From assembly GCA_019456405.1 (NCBI GenBank), contig WJXM01000050.1, forward strand, positions 16,725 through 80,724: DNA of 64,000 bases. The letters are read 5' to 3'. Source of the stretch: Ferrovum sp. (GTDB lineage Bacteria > Pseudomonadota > Gammaproteobacteria > Burkholderiales > Ferrovaceae). Shown one piece after another: positions 46,762 to 57,791 of the stretch. A program made the position numbers and the translations under genes. Every line of letters begins with the position of its first letter. Position 1 is the first letter of the stretch. A model generated the notes under the pieces. That model searched no databases. It was not told the DNA's origin and saw only the letters and a program-made list of their open reading frames with translations.

Positions 46762-46775
46762 GTACGCGTTCGTAC
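46762..46775. promoter_or_regulatory. Palindromic operator between the CDGSH gene and marR
   Basis: GTACG-CGTT-CGTAC is a perfect 5-4-5 inverted repeat. It overlaps the region where minus-strand TACAAT boxes for the CDGSH gene occur. This is a likely MarR-type operator. Confidence 0.5.
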
Positions 46776-46795
46776 TAAATACGCAACCCCCCTTT

Positions 46796-47278
46796 ATGCC
46801 AACCACTCATTTTGAATTCCTCCCCACGTTGCGCGAATTGGTGCGCACCTATCAGGCCTTTGATGCCTTTTCGGGTAGCCATATCCGAACCCTGGGGCTG
46901 ACGACGCCCCAGTTCGATGTCATCGCCACTCTGGGCAATACTCAGGGCATGAACTGTCGGGATATCGGTCAAAAAACCTTGATGGTCAAGGGAACCCTGA
47001 CGGGCGTACTCGACCGTCTCGAGCAAAAGGGCCTGATTATCAGGATTTCTCACCCCAGCGATGGACGCAGCACTCTGGTCAGGTTGAGCCCTGCCGGCGA
47101 AGAACTGTTTGCGCGGGTTTTTTCGGCCCATCTGGCCCACCTGGAACCGGTCTTCGCTCTACTGGGCCGTGAGACCCTGGAAATCTTGCGCCAACATCTC
47201 GAACAGTTGCGCCACAGCCTGGAAAAACAATCCGACCCCTCCCCAGATCAGGAAGACTTCAGCCGGGAACGGCGTTGA
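46796..47278 (+). CDS. MarR-family transcriptional regulator
   Basis: The 160-residue protein has a winged helix-turn-helix: LTTPQFDVIATLGNTQGMNC, IGQKTLMVKGTLTGVLDRLE and the wing ISHPSDGRSTLVRL. Terminal helices serve dimerisation. The ATG at 46796 is chosen; an upstream TTG at 46760 would lie in the operator region. It is divergent from the CDGSH gene and overlaps rnfH tail to tail by 31 bp. The ligand is unknown. Confidence 0.88.
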   Translation: MPTTHFEFLPTLRELVRTYQAFDAFSGSHIRTLGLTTPQFDVIATLGNTQGMNCRDIGQKTLMVKGTLTGVLDRLEQKGLIIRISHPSDGRSTLVRLSPAGEELFARVFSAHLAHLEPVFALLGRETLEILRQHLEQLRHSLEKQSDPSPDQEDFSRERR

Positions 47279-47517
47279 GCCTTGGGGTCCACTTGGCGCG
47301 GCCGGTAAATTTCCACGCGATCCCCCGGACGCAAGGGAGTGGTCAGACTGCGGACCCGACCCCACACCCCAATCGCCTCCCGCGCCCAATCGATGTCCGG
47401 ATACTTCTCCAGCACACCCGACGCCGCCAAGGCATCCGCGATGAGCGCCGTATCGGAAACCCTCACCTTTCGGATGAATTGGTGTTCGGGCAGCGCATAG
47501 ACGACGGTGACATCCAT
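47248..47517 (-). CDS. rnfH: RnfH-family ubiquitin-fold protein
   Basis: The 89-residue protein begins MDVTVVYALPEHQF and contains IGVWGRVRSLTTPLRPGDRVEIYRP (split across the family core), typical of RnfH/PasI. It follows ratA by 3 bp, the conserved ratA-rnfH pair. It has been proposed as the antitoxin-like partner of RatA. Confidence 0.9.
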   Translation of the reverse strand: MDVTVVYALPEHQFIRKVRVSDTALIADALAASGVLEKYPDIDWAREAIGVWGRVRSLTTPLRPGDRVEIYRPRQVDPKAQRRSRLKSS

Positions 47518-47520
47518 GAT

Positions 47521-47955
47521 TCACTCTCCATACAGGTCGTCTGCACGCTTGACGAAGGCATCGACCATCGTATTGGCAATCGTGTGAAAAACCGGCCCGA
47601 CCATTTTTTCCAGCAAAAAACTGGCAAAGCGCCATTCCAGGACGAACTGGATGCGGCAGGCCTCGGTTCCCAGCGGAATGAAACGAAACTCCCCCTGTAA
47701 ATGCTGAAAAGGTCCTTTCTCCAGCACCATGACTACAGATTGGTAGGGCATGCCCTGATTGCGCGTCGTAAAACTCTGGCGAATGCCATGAAAATTGATG
47801 TGCAAGGTCGCGACCGTTTGATGTCCCGCCCGTTCATGGACCTCGGCAGCGCCACACCAAGGCAGGAAATGAGGGTATTGAGGGATGTCTTCCACCAGCC
47901 CATACATTTTTTCGGCGGAATACATCACCAATACCGACTTTTCTACACGCGTCAC
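47521..47955 (-). CDS. ratA: RatA/PasT START-domain protein
   Basis: The 144-residue START/COQ10-like protein begins MTRVEKSVLVMYSAEKMYGL and has DIPQYPHFLPWC and LEWRFASFLLEKMVGPVF. In E. coli RatA is reported to block 70S assembly, while family members also bind ubiquinone. It is divergent from smpB, the usual arrangement. Confidence 0.92.
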   Translation of the reverse strand: MTRVEKSVLVMYSAEKMYGLVEDIPQYPHFLPWCGAAEVHERAGHQTVATLHINFHGIRQSFTTRNQGMPYQSVVMVLEKGPFQHLQGEFRFIPLGTEACRIQFVLEWRFASFLLEKMVGPVFHTIANTMVDAFVKRADDLYGE

Positions 47956-48003
47956 AGAGCCACCCTAGGGTAAAATGCAGGATTCCGCACAAGATACCCC
48001 ATC

Positions 48004-48447
48004 ATGAGCCTGATCGACAACCGTAAAGCCTTTCACGATTATTTCATCGAAGAGCGCCATGAGGCGGGCGTTGTCCTGGAAGGATGGGAGGTCAAGGCCA
48101 TCCGCGCTGGCAGGGCACAAATCAAGGAAGCCTACGTAGTGATCCTGGAGGGCGAGTTGTATCTGTTGGGGGCTCATATCAGTCCCTTGCCCACGGCCTC
48201 CACCCATATCCATCCGGATCCCACCCGCACCCGCAAACTGCTCCTGCATGCCGAGGAAATCGCCAAACTCATCGGCAAGGTGGAACGGGCGGGTTATACG
48301 CTGATTCCCGTCAACCTGCATTACAACAAGGGACGGATCAAGGTTGAAATCGGGTTGGCCAAGGGTAAAAAGCAACATGACAAGCGCGAGGCAGAGAAAG
48401 AAAAAGACTGGGAACGGGAAAAGCAGCGCTGGATGAAACAACGCTGA
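48004..48447 (+). CDS. smpB: SsrA-binding protein
   Basis: The 147-residue protein has the SmpB core [20 protein letters not shown] and [15 protein letters not shown], and a basic C-terminal tail ([19 protein letters not shown]). It binds tmRNA in trans-translation. ssrA itself is not in the window. Confidence 0.97.
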   Translation: MSLIDNRKAFHDYFIEERHEAGVVLEGWEVKAIRAGRAQIKEAYVVILEGELYLLGAHISPLPTASTHIHPDPTRTRKLLLHAEEIAKLIGKVERAGYTLIPVNLHYNKGRIKVEIGLAKGKKQHDKREAEKEKDWEREKQRWMKQR

Positions 48448-48507
48448 GAAAACATCTTTGGTGAGTGACAGCGGAGGGGGGGCAGTTTCAACGCCACCCA
48501 CCCCGCC

Positions 48508-48570
48508 TCAGGTGAACATCACGAAGGCAACCGCAGCAAGGAAAAGGATGATGGTGATGGTTTCTAACAT
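48508..48570 (-). CDS. Possible 20-residue membrane peptide
   Basis: An ATG-to-TGA frame of 20 codons encodes MLETITIILFLAAVAFVMFT, a single hydrophobic helix. It lies 47 bp downstream of icd on the same strand, in the smpB-icd gap. No well-placed ribosome-binding site is visible, so it may be chance. Confidence 0.25.
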   Translation of the reverse strand: MLETITIILFLAAVAFVMFT

Positions 48571-48616
48571 GGATCCATGCTACCCCCCTCCCCGCCGCTC
48601 TGTCAACGCCTTTGCA

Positions 48617-49858
48617 TTACGCCAAGTTGGCGATCAGCGCCGCACCAAACCCTGAACAGGAAACCTGTTGGGCTCCCTCCATCAAGCGCGCAAAATCGTA
48701 GGTCACGGTTTTGGCCTTGATGGTTTTTTCCATGGTGTGAATCAGGGCATCTGCCGCTTCCACCCAACCCATATGGCGCAACATCATCTCTGCGGACAAA
48801 ATCAGGGAACCAGGGTTCACATAGTCCTTTCCTGCATACTTGGGGGCCGTCCCATGGGTGGCTTCAAACAGGGCCACCGTATCGGACAGATTGGCTCCCG
48901 GAGCAATGCCGATGCCCCCCACCTGGGCCGCCAGGGCATCGGAGATGTAATCCCCGTTCAGGTTGAGAGTCGCGATGACATCATATTCGGCGGGACGCAA
49001 GAGGATTTGCTGAAGGAAAGCATCCGCAATCACATCCTTGATGACGATCCCGTTGGGCAAACGCATCCAGGGCCCTCCCTCCAGCAATTCCGCACCAAAC
49101 TCGCGACGGCACAAGTCATACCCCCAACTTTTGAACGCTCCCTCGGTGTACTTCATGATATTTCCCTTATGCACCAGGGTCACGGAACGACGTTGATTGT
49201 CCAGAGCATACTGAACAGCTTTGCGCACCAACCGTTCCGTCCCTTCACGGGAAACGGCCTTGATCCCGATGCCGGAAGTCTCGGGAAAACGGATGGATGT
49301 CACATTCATTTCCTGCTGCAGGAAGGCGATCAGTTTACGTGCCTCGGGAGATTCGGCTGGCCATTCGATGCCCGCGTAAATATCCTCCGAATTTTCCCGA
49401 AAAATCACCATGTCGGTCTTATGGGGCTCACGCACCGGACTGGGCACGCCGGTAAACCAGCGCACCGGTCGCAGGCACACATACAGGTCGAGTTGCTGAC
49501 GCATGGCCACATTGATGGAGCGAATTCCCCCGCCCACCGGCGTGGTCAACGGTCCCTTGATGGACACAACGTAGTCACGCAGGACCTGCAGGGTTTCTTC
49601 CGGTAGCCAGACATCCGGACCATACACCCGCACTGATTTCTCCCCGGCATATACTTCCATCCAGGAAATCTTGCGTCGACCCGAGTAACACCGCGCCACC
49701 ACTGCATCCACCACGTCTTTCATGACGGGCGTGATATCCACCCCGATACCGTCCCCCTCGATGAAGGGAACGATGGGTTGGTCTGGGACATTGAGCCCAC
49801 CATTGGAATCGACGAGAATTTTTTCCCCTGTCACAGGGACCACGATATGCTGATACAT
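48617..49858 (-). CDS. icd: Isocitrate dehydrogenase (NADP-type)
   Basis: The 413-residue protein (start [16 protein letters not shown], with GAGG seven bases upstream) shows [13 protein letters not shown], the phosphorylatable-serine region [20 protein letters not shown] and substrate-binding [12 protein letters not shown]. Decarboxylation of isocitrate to 2-oxoglutarate is the role. [13 protein letters not shown] and the C-terminal [11 protein letters not shown] also match the NADP-dependent class. Confidence 0.96.
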   Translation of the reverse strand: MYQHIVVPVTGEKILVDSNGGLNVPDQPIVPFIEGDGIGVDITPVMKDVVDAVVARCYSGRRKISWMEVYAGEKSVRVYGPDVWLPEETLQVLRDYVVSIKGPLTTPVGGGIRSINVAMRQQLDLYVCLRPVRWFTGVPSPVREPHKTDMVIFRENSEDIYAGIEWPAESPEARKLIAFLQQEMNVTSIRFPETSGIGIKAVSREGTERLVRKAVQYALDNQRRSVTLVHKGNIMKYTEGAFKSWGYDLCRREFGAELLEGGPWMRLPNGIVIKDVIADAFLQQILLRPAEYDVIATLNLNGDYISDALAAQVGGIGIAPGANLSDTVALFEATHGTAPKYAGKDYVNPGSLILSAEMMLRHMGWVEAADALIHTMEKTIKAKTVTYDFARLMEGAQQVSCSGFGAALIANLA

Positions 49859-49978
49859 GAGGGACCTCAACAAAAAACCCAAGCCGGGCGTGATTAAAAT
49901 GATTCCCCACGATTATACGACCCTTGTCTCTCCTTCGTAAAAACTCTTCCCGCCTTCATCCCTGCCGGTCAACGATTC

Positions 49979-50008
49979 CCCTTGCTCTTGCGTTAGACTG
50001 TGCAAGGG
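49979..50008. repeat. Inverted repeat upstream of the Asr-like gene
   Basis: CCCTTGC (49979-49985) and GCAAGGG (50002-50008) flank 16 bp, about 57 bp before the start codon. It could be an operator or a leader hairpin. Confidence 0.4.
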
Positions 50009-50064
50009 AGTGACTGTCACCCAACCTCCCGACCCATCTCTACCGATCTTTTTGAGGAAATTCC

Positions 50065-50286
50065 ATGAAAAAATTCATCCTTGCCACCCTGACCGGCCTC
50101 ATGGCCCTGACGACCGTCGAAGTCATGGCTGCCGATGCCGCACCTGCTCCCATGGCCGCTCCGGCACCCGCTGCTGCACCTGCTGCTGCACCTGCTGCAG
50201 GAAAATCTGCGCCAGCAGCAAAGCATGGCAAGAAGAAGCACCATCATAAAAAGCATGCCAAGAAGGCCGCCGCCCCTGCCAACTGA
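50065..50286 (+). CDS. Small exported Ala/Pro- and His/Lys-rich protein (Asr-like)
   Basis: The 73-residue precursor has a signal peptide (MKKFILATLTGLMALTTVEV, cleaved near AMA/AD), an Ala-Pro repeat segment and a strongly basic tail (AKHGKKKHHHKKHAKKAA). Composition and layout resemble the acid-shock protein Asr, a periplasmic, intrinsically disordered protein of enterobacteria. Similarity could be compositional only. The His cluster could also bind metal. GAGG lies nine bases before the ATG, and a strong terminator follows, so it is a single-gene unit. Confidence 0.72.
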   Translation: MKKFILATLTGLMALTTVEVMAADAAPAPMAAPAPAAAPAAAPAAGKSAPAAKHGKKKHHHKKHAKKAAAPAN

Positions 50287-50305
50287 GATTTGATTACCCG
50301 GCATC

Positions 50306-50333
50306 AAAAGGCAGAGGTCGTCTCTGCCTTTTT
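50306..50333 (+). terminator. Intrinsic terminator after the Asr-like gene
   Basis: AAAAGGCAGAG (50306-50316) pairs perfectly with CTCTGCCTTTT (50322-50332) around a 5-nt loop, ending in a T run. It separates the small gene from mnmA 24 bp downstream. Confidence 0.85.
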
Positions 50334-50356
50334 CATTTTCTTCGAGTTTCCGAATC

Positions 50357-52889
<2,533 letters not shown>

Positions 52890-52947
52890 TTTTATCCCTG
52901 TTCCATCCATTAATAAACTGTTCTGACCGAACGGCGGAGGTTTTATT

Positions 52948-53658
52948 ATGTCGACTGTTGGTAAGATACAAGAAGATATCGAGATACTGTCCGAAGTCTT
53001 AACCCACATCCCGTTTGAATGGGAAAGTAAACAGAGCATCACAGAAATGAAACAAGCTGGTAGCCCCCATTGGAAGCAGATGGAGTGGATTGGTTTTTAT
53101 GCGGAATTTCTAATTCGAGGAGCACTTGCCAAACGCCCTGAAAACTCACAAATTTGTCCAGATGGGGATATTTATGGGAACGTTTCCTTTGATCTTAAAC
53201 GGGCAATCAACTGGGACATAAAAACCCATCCAAATACTGCTCATGGGGCCATTCTCAATGACTGTGAAGCCATGGACCTCTCGCTGAAAGACCACGGACA
53301 TCATGGAATTCTGATGATCTGCGCTGATTGCCAATACGACACGACCGGTGAGTTCAAGGCTTGGCATGACACGTTGAAGGGCGGGACCAGTCTGTATGAA
53401 CAGGAAAGAATACAAAGAAACGCCCCGAGTCGTCGAAGAAAAGTCTCAGCACGACTTACCGAGGCTCGTTTTATCGTGCTTGATCCCCAAACCATCCGTG
53501 GACTTAACAAAAAACAAAAGGGATGGCGAAACGCTGATGGCAAGCCCAGGCGAGGGAAATATGCCATCTCCAACCAACAGATTGAAGAACTCACCTGTAC
53601 AAAAATCGATTTTCCAATCGCCTCGCCTTCCACCCATCAAAAAAGCAAAGCCAATTGA
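52948..53658 (+). CDS. Probable type II restriction endonuclease
   Basis: I do not recognise the exact family. The 236-residue protein lies tail to tail (22-bp overlap) with a cytosine-5 methyltransferase gene, which is the main reason for the call. A possible PD-(D/E)xK-like core is PDGDIYGNVSFDLK...NWDIKTHPN near residues 72-95, with an acidic residue and the DIK triplet. The C-terminus is basic. GGAGG precedes the ATG. Base composition is clearly more AT-rich than the housekeeping genes around it, which fits transfer. The cut site cannot be predicted. Confidence 0.6.
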   Translation: MSTVGKIQEDIEILSEVLTHIPFEWESKQSITEMKQAGSPHWKQMEWIGFYAEFLIRGALAKRPENSQICPDGDIYGNVSFDLKRAINWDIKTHPNTAHGAILNDCEAMDLSLKDHGHHGILMICADCQYDTTGEFKAWHDTLKGGTSLYEQERIQRNAPSRRRKVSARLTEARFIVLDPQTIRGLNKKQKGWRNADGKPRRGKYAISNQQIEELTCTKIDFPIASPSTHQKSKAN

Positions 53659-55022
53659 TTTTCATCAGAGGTCGCTGCCGGGTAAATCCCCAGTAAAACC
53701 CCTGCTACCCTCTGGATCGTCCCAACATTTACCGCATTTCCTAATTGCTTATAAGCGGCTTGTGGAGAAACAGATTTTTTTTGGTAGAGGTGATCCGGCA
53801 AACCTTGCAACCGACCTGCTTCCACCAGCGTTAATTTCCGGTAGGTTTTTGCGTGTCTTCTCAACATCGGCCCCACGACCGAGGTCTGGGTAATCGCCAC
53901 CAACGCCGGCAGGTAGGTAGGGGGCTTGACCCGAATACCGCTGGGACGAAACTGGATCACGAGATCCCTCAGCGTGCGACCTTTTCGGCCAGGATGCTTT
54001 TTCCTCGCCTGCCATTCAAATTTTTGTCGTGAAACCGGAAACTCCAGCACGGTCAATTGCGCTGTTCCCCATTTCATCTGTTTCCACGCATCGATAAAAT
54101 CCTTGTTTTCGACATAAAACCGCGAATTCTTGATCCGAAAATCCACTTCCCAAGAGGCCATGTCCGGCGCCAACTGTGGCATGGTCTGGAACGCAAACAC
54201 CCAGATCGGGAAACCGGGCAGCAGATCCTGTTCAATGGTTTCTACAAAATAGTTCCATGCGGCCAAATACATTTCCTCATTCCGGCTTATTTCAAAATCT
54301 TCAATATTATCAATTAATTCATCATCCTCAAGGTACTCAGAGATCCGCCAAAGATCTGGCTCCCACAACTTCTTCCCCTGCATCCTTAGATTAAACCGAA
54401 TCAGGTTATCAATTTGTCCTTCTTCCTTATCTTTTCGAACACCCAGAATAAAAACTCGCTCTCTTACCTGCGGAGCCCCTCCCAATTCTGAGGGTAACAG
54501 GTGAGGACTGAAAATAAGGGGATCCGAAGCAACGGCATAGCCCAAGTCCCGCAGAGAAGAAACGATGGTCTGCCAAGTATCGGTATGGCGAGGGCCGGCC
54601 AGATTCCGAACATTTTCCAAAAATAGGTAGGGAGGACGTTTGGCTTCAATAATCTGAAGAATGTCGAAAAACAAGGTTCCTCGGGTTTTATCTTTAATTC
54701 CCTGTTGTTCTCCTGATTTGGAAAAGGGTTGGCAGGGGAAACCGCCACAAAGCACTTCATGATCGGGCACCAGGCGTCCTATATCCTCGGGAGGAAAAAG
54801 AGTTTTTTCGTCATCAATAACAGAACGGGTCAAGTGACGAATATTGTCCACAAACGGGAATTTTTCTTCGTTGGGATCAAAGGTCTCCCGATAAATCTTA
54901 CGCGCATCGCTATCGATTTCACACGCCAGCACACACTCCCCGCCCAAAGACTGCAGAGCATGATGGAACCCCCCTATCCCGGAAAACAAATCCAGAAATC
55001 TGAAGGATGATACGTTATTCAC
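53637..55022 (-). CDS. DNA (cytosine-5)-methyltransferase, type II
   Basis: The 461-residue protein has motif I FRFLDLFSGIGGFHHAL, the catalytic Pro-Cys in CGGFPCQPFSKSG (IV), ENVRNL (VI), QVRERVFILGV (VIII) and a C-terminal GRLQGLPDH and YKQLGNAVN (IX-X). About 190 residues lie between VIII and IX, a long target-recognition region, so the recognised sequence may be long or degenerate. It should protect DNA from the adjacent putative nuclease. Composition is AT-rich relative to the neighbours. Confidence 0.93.
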   Translation of the reverse strand: MNNVSSFRFLDLFSGIGGFHHALQSLGGECVLACEIDSDARKIYRETFDPNEEKFPFVDNIRHLTRSVIDDEKTLFPPEDIGRLVPDHEVLCGGFPCQPFSKSGEQQGIKDKTRGTLFFDILQIIEAKRPPYLFLENVRNLAGPRHTDTWQTIVSSLRDLGYAVASDPLIFSPHLLPSELGGAPQVRERVFILGVRKDKEEGQIDNLIRFNLRMQGKKLWEPDLWRISEYLEDDELIDNIEDFEISRNEEMYLAAWNYFVETIEQDLLPGFPIWVFAFQTMPQLAPDMASWEVDFRIKNSRFYVENKDFIDAWKQMKWGTAQLTVLEFPVSRQKFEWQARKKHPGRKGRTLRDLVIQFRPSGIRVKPPTYLPALVAITQTSVVGPMLRRHAKTYRKLTLVEAGRLQGLPDHLYQKKSVSPQAAYKQLGNAVNVGTIQRVAGVLLGIYPAATSDENQLALLF

Positions 55023-55168
55023 TGGACCGCCCCATGTTTGAATACTTTGAAGAAGCGTCTATCATAACCCCAAACGGGCCAACCCTTGGTACGATAACCA
55101 CCACTCTTTTTGCTTATATTAGGCACTCTGGGTAGCGGGCATGCGAGCATTCGATACACTCGATTCGC

Positions 55169-55434
55169 TCATCGTGCACAGGGCAGGTTTGCATCAATCA
55201 GGTACCTGACCATCAGGCAACAAGGGTAAGGTCATATGCTGTCCTACGATTTGCGTAGCAAAACGTAGACAGGTACGAATGTCCTCCGGTTTCAAACTCG
55301 GGTATTGAAGAAGAATTTCAGCCTCACCATCACCTTCGCTCAGAAGACCGAGTATGGTCTGCACGGTAATCGGCGTTTGTCCGCAACGTTGGCTTGCCGT
55401 TGCAAATTTCCGGGCCGATAGTAATTCGACAGTC
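55169..55434 (-). pseudogene. Decayed DUF433/DUF5615 toxin-antitoxin locus
   Basis: The antitoxin reading is split by a frameshift near 55380. The upstream frame gives RITIGPEICNGKPTLR (55428-55381), and the downstream frame continues PITVQTILGLLSEGDG and YPSLKPEDIRTCLRFA to a stop at 55194. Joined, they give a normal DUF433 protein. The partner starts with ATG at 55213 and reads MVRYLIDANLPCAR, the start of a DUF5615 PIN-like toxin, then stops at 55169 after 14 codons. Both genes are therefore broken. An open frame to a GTG at 55508 exists, but its first half is out of frame with the family. Confidence 0.8.
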
Positions 55435-55474
55435 AATGCAAGACTCAAAAAAGTGTCGGAAAAGTTTACACTTA

Positions 55475-55501
55475 CCCTATCCCTATCCCTATCCCTATCC
55501 C
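55475..55501. repeat. Hexanucleotide tandem repeat (CCCTAT)4.5
   Basis: Four full CCCTAT units plus three bases lie between the decayed toxin-antitoxin locus and the PEP-CTERM gene. The unit is a multiple of three, so copy number would not shift a reading frame. It could alter promoter spacing. Confidence 0.85.
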
Positions 55502-55628
55502 GTAACACTATGTTACCTATGTATTATTTTTCATCTGAATATATGGCATGATTTGTGCTTAAAATTATGTTAACAGTATGACCGGGTTAGGAATTCTTGC
55601 AAATTTACCTTTTGGGAGGTTATGGGCC

Positions 55629-56637
55629 ATGAAGTATTCTGAAAAAGATCCTTTCAGGCAGCGCCTCATTAGCGATGCCGGGAGTAGGGATGTCAATGCA
55701 GGCCAACGCATTGTCTATAGAGGCCGCCATATCGGGCGCATGGCCTTGGAAAAGATGCAGGAGGGCTATCGCCAGTCCATGAGCGCAGCCAAGGTTGTAG
55801 CAACCCTCGTTTTACCCATCGTGGTGGTAACCGGAACGTTCGTGCACACGGCGAATGCATCAACAATTACCGATGGGACGTATATTTCAGACTTCTATGG
55901 AACAGTTGGAGGAAGTACTCAGGGCTTTTACAGTACTCCGGGGGGTTACAACTACACGAACGGAATTTTGAGCCAAACGAACACCGTCTCTGATCTCTTT
56001 GTCCACGATTCCGCCACCTCGACGGCAAACCTTTCTGGTAATAAACTCAGCCTGAATCTCTTTTCGGGAAATGGAGGAACTCAAGGTTTCGCTGAAATGT
56101 GGGATACATTGACCTTAGGGAACTTGCCGTCTGGCGGCACTATCAACACCCTCCTCGGCACCCTCTCGATGACGGTTACAACCTCGTTGGGGGGGATGCT
56201 TGCTCAAATGAATCTATTCAATACAGGTAACTTTACTACGTATGGGGGTGATTGCCTAATGAATTCTAGTTGTGGTGGGTTTATCTTTCCAGGCCCACCT
56301 GAACCCGTATATGAATATACGGGCTTACCCGCCGGTTCGACTACTTTCTCGGTTCCCATCACATTAGGCGACTTGACGGGCGGGCAGGTTGCCTACATCG
56401 CAGGAATCCAAGGCGGTACCAAATTCCATTGATCCATCGCTCACGGTCGACCCCTCGATCACCTTCGCCGGACTCAACGGCGTCACCGTCAGTAGCCTGA
56501 GCGGGGCGAATTATTTGAGCACTCCACCAATAACCGGTATCCCCGAACCGTCCACTTGGATTCTGTTCGGAACCGGCCTTCTGGGCCTGTTCTGGATGGG
56601 ACGAAACAAAATCGGATCCCAGAGCGTTATCGGGTAA
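55629..56637 (+). pseudogene. PEP-CTERM sorting-signal protein, frameshifted
   Basis: The first frame (ATG 55629 after GGGAGG) has a long basic N-region, a signal peptide ending THVANAS-like (TFVHTANAS) and a Gly/Ser/Thr-rich low-complexity body. It ends at 56432. The next frame continues NSIDPSLTVDPSITFAG and finishes with GIPEPSTWILFGTGLLGLFW and a basic tail, a standard PEP-CTERM signal. One extra A in AAA at 56421-56423 accounts for the break; repaired, the product has about 335 residues. PEP-CTERM proteins are processed by an exosortase and are often exopolysaccharide-associated. Sequencing error in the A run is the alternative to true decay. Confidence 0.8.
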
Positions 56638-57182
56638 ATCTTCAGTCCTCAGGACATCAGGTGGGCGGGAGGGTTTTCCAGAACCTCTGCCCGCTTAGTG
56701 GTTTTTGAGGAAAATTTTTTTCCCTTCTCAAAGACGACAGGTCGGTGGAACCGTGGAGCGTAATCTGCGGGCCGATGGATGAGGAGGCAATATCCCATTT
56801 GAGCGCTATGCAGATGATGCCATTCTCCATTGCAAGATGTTGGAACAGTTGCTGACACCACTAGGGGAGCGAGTTTGCAGAATGTTGTTTGGAACTGCAT
56901 CCGCAGAATACTCGGGTGGTGTATTGCAAGGATGATGATCGACGAGGTCACTATCCAGGCCACAGTTGACCACCAAAATGACGAGATCGGGTTGGCTTTT
57001 TGGGCAAAACCACGACACTCTTATCCAAATATTGCACTTAGAATTTGAATCCGCGTACGATAAATACCACCCTTTTCGCCATCATAAGCACCCAGCGGCA
57101 CACCCTCGCCAGGGAGAATCGGTTTGAGGAAAAGACTACCGTGTATAATTCCTCAACTCTTCACATCACAGGATCATTCGTC
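56638..57182. other. Degraded intergenic region around an intron RT fragment
   Basis: These 545 bp hold no intact gene. A GC-rich imperfect hairpin follows the PEP-CTERM gene near 56660-56697. The fragment of a group II intron reverse transcriptase lies at 56767-56969. The rest is unassigned. Confidence 0.6.
56767..56969 (+). pseudogene. Fragment of group II intron reverse transcriptase/maturase
   Basis: Three reading frames in succession give parts of an LtrA-type protein. They are RWMRRQYP (56773-56796), NIPFERYADDAILHCK (from 56789, with the RT active-site YADD) and LELHPQNTRVVYCKDDDRRG (from 56889, ending at a stop at 56967-56969). The order and spacing match RT domain motifs of group II intron proteins. 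At least two frameshifts and loss of both ends make it a dead remnant. Confidence 0.78.
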
Positions 57183-57791
57183 ATGAAACTTCTGGGTTCC
57201 GTCACCAGCCCCTTCGTACGCAAGGTGCGCGTCGTCCTGATTGAAAAACATATCGATTTTGAACTGGTGACCGATGCCATGGTAGGGGCTATGCCCTTGA
57301 TCGAAAAACACAATCCCCTGGGGAAAATCCCCGCCCTGGTGCTGGATGACGGTCTGACCCTGTTCGATTCCCAGGTGATCACGGAATATCTCGACGCCAT
57401 CAGCCCGGTAGGGCATCTGATCCCGGAAACCCCGCGCGAGCGTGCGGTGGTCAAACGCTGGGAAGCCATGGCCGATGGCATATTGGATGCCGGAGTTGCG
57501 ATCGTACTGGAAAAACGCCGCCCGGAAACGGAACAAAGTCCCACCTGGATGGAAAGACAACGGGGCAAGATGGAACGGGGGCTTGCCCAGATGTCCAAAG
57601 AATTGGGCACCCGCGCCTGGTGTACCGCTGAGTCGCTCAATCTGTCCGATTTGGCCACTGGAAGCCTTTTATTCTGGCTGGATTTCCGTTTTTCCGAATG
57701 GCCCTGGCGTCAGCAATACCCCAACCTGAACGCCTTGGCACTTAAACTGGGGCAACGCAAGTCCTTCAAGGAAACGCCTCCAAATCCTTAA
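57183..57791 (+). CDS. Glutathione S-transferase family protein (YibF-like)
   Basis: The 202-residue protein has the thioredoxin-fold N-terminus MKLLGSVTSPFVRKVRVVL, NPLGKIPALVLDDG and LFDSQVITEYLD, then an all-helical C-terminal domain. It should bind glutathione; its substrate is unknown. The ATG at 57183 gives the family N-terminus; earlier in-frame starts lie in the degraded region. It overlaps DedA tail to tail by 4 bp. Confidence 0.9.
   Translation: MKLLGSVTSPFVRKVRVVLIEKHIDFELVTDAMVGAMPLIEKHNPLGKIPALVLDDGLTLFDSQVITEYLDAISPVGHLIPETPRERAVVKRWEAMADGILDAGVAIVLEKRRPETEQSPTWMERQRGKMERGLAQMSKELGTRAWCTAESLNLSDLATGSLLFWLDFRFSEWPWRQQYPNLNALALKLGQRKSFKETPPNP

Noticed and set aside
55475..55501. 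CRISPR-like repeat
   Set aside because: The unit is 6 bp with no spacers; it is a simple tandem repeat. No CRISPR array was seen anywhere in the window.
55194..55508. Intact 104-residue protein from a GTG at 55508
   Set aside because: Its first half is out of frame with the DUF433 family and includes the RDRDRD product of a tandem repeat; the true frame lies in an adjacent register, so the locus is a pseudogene.
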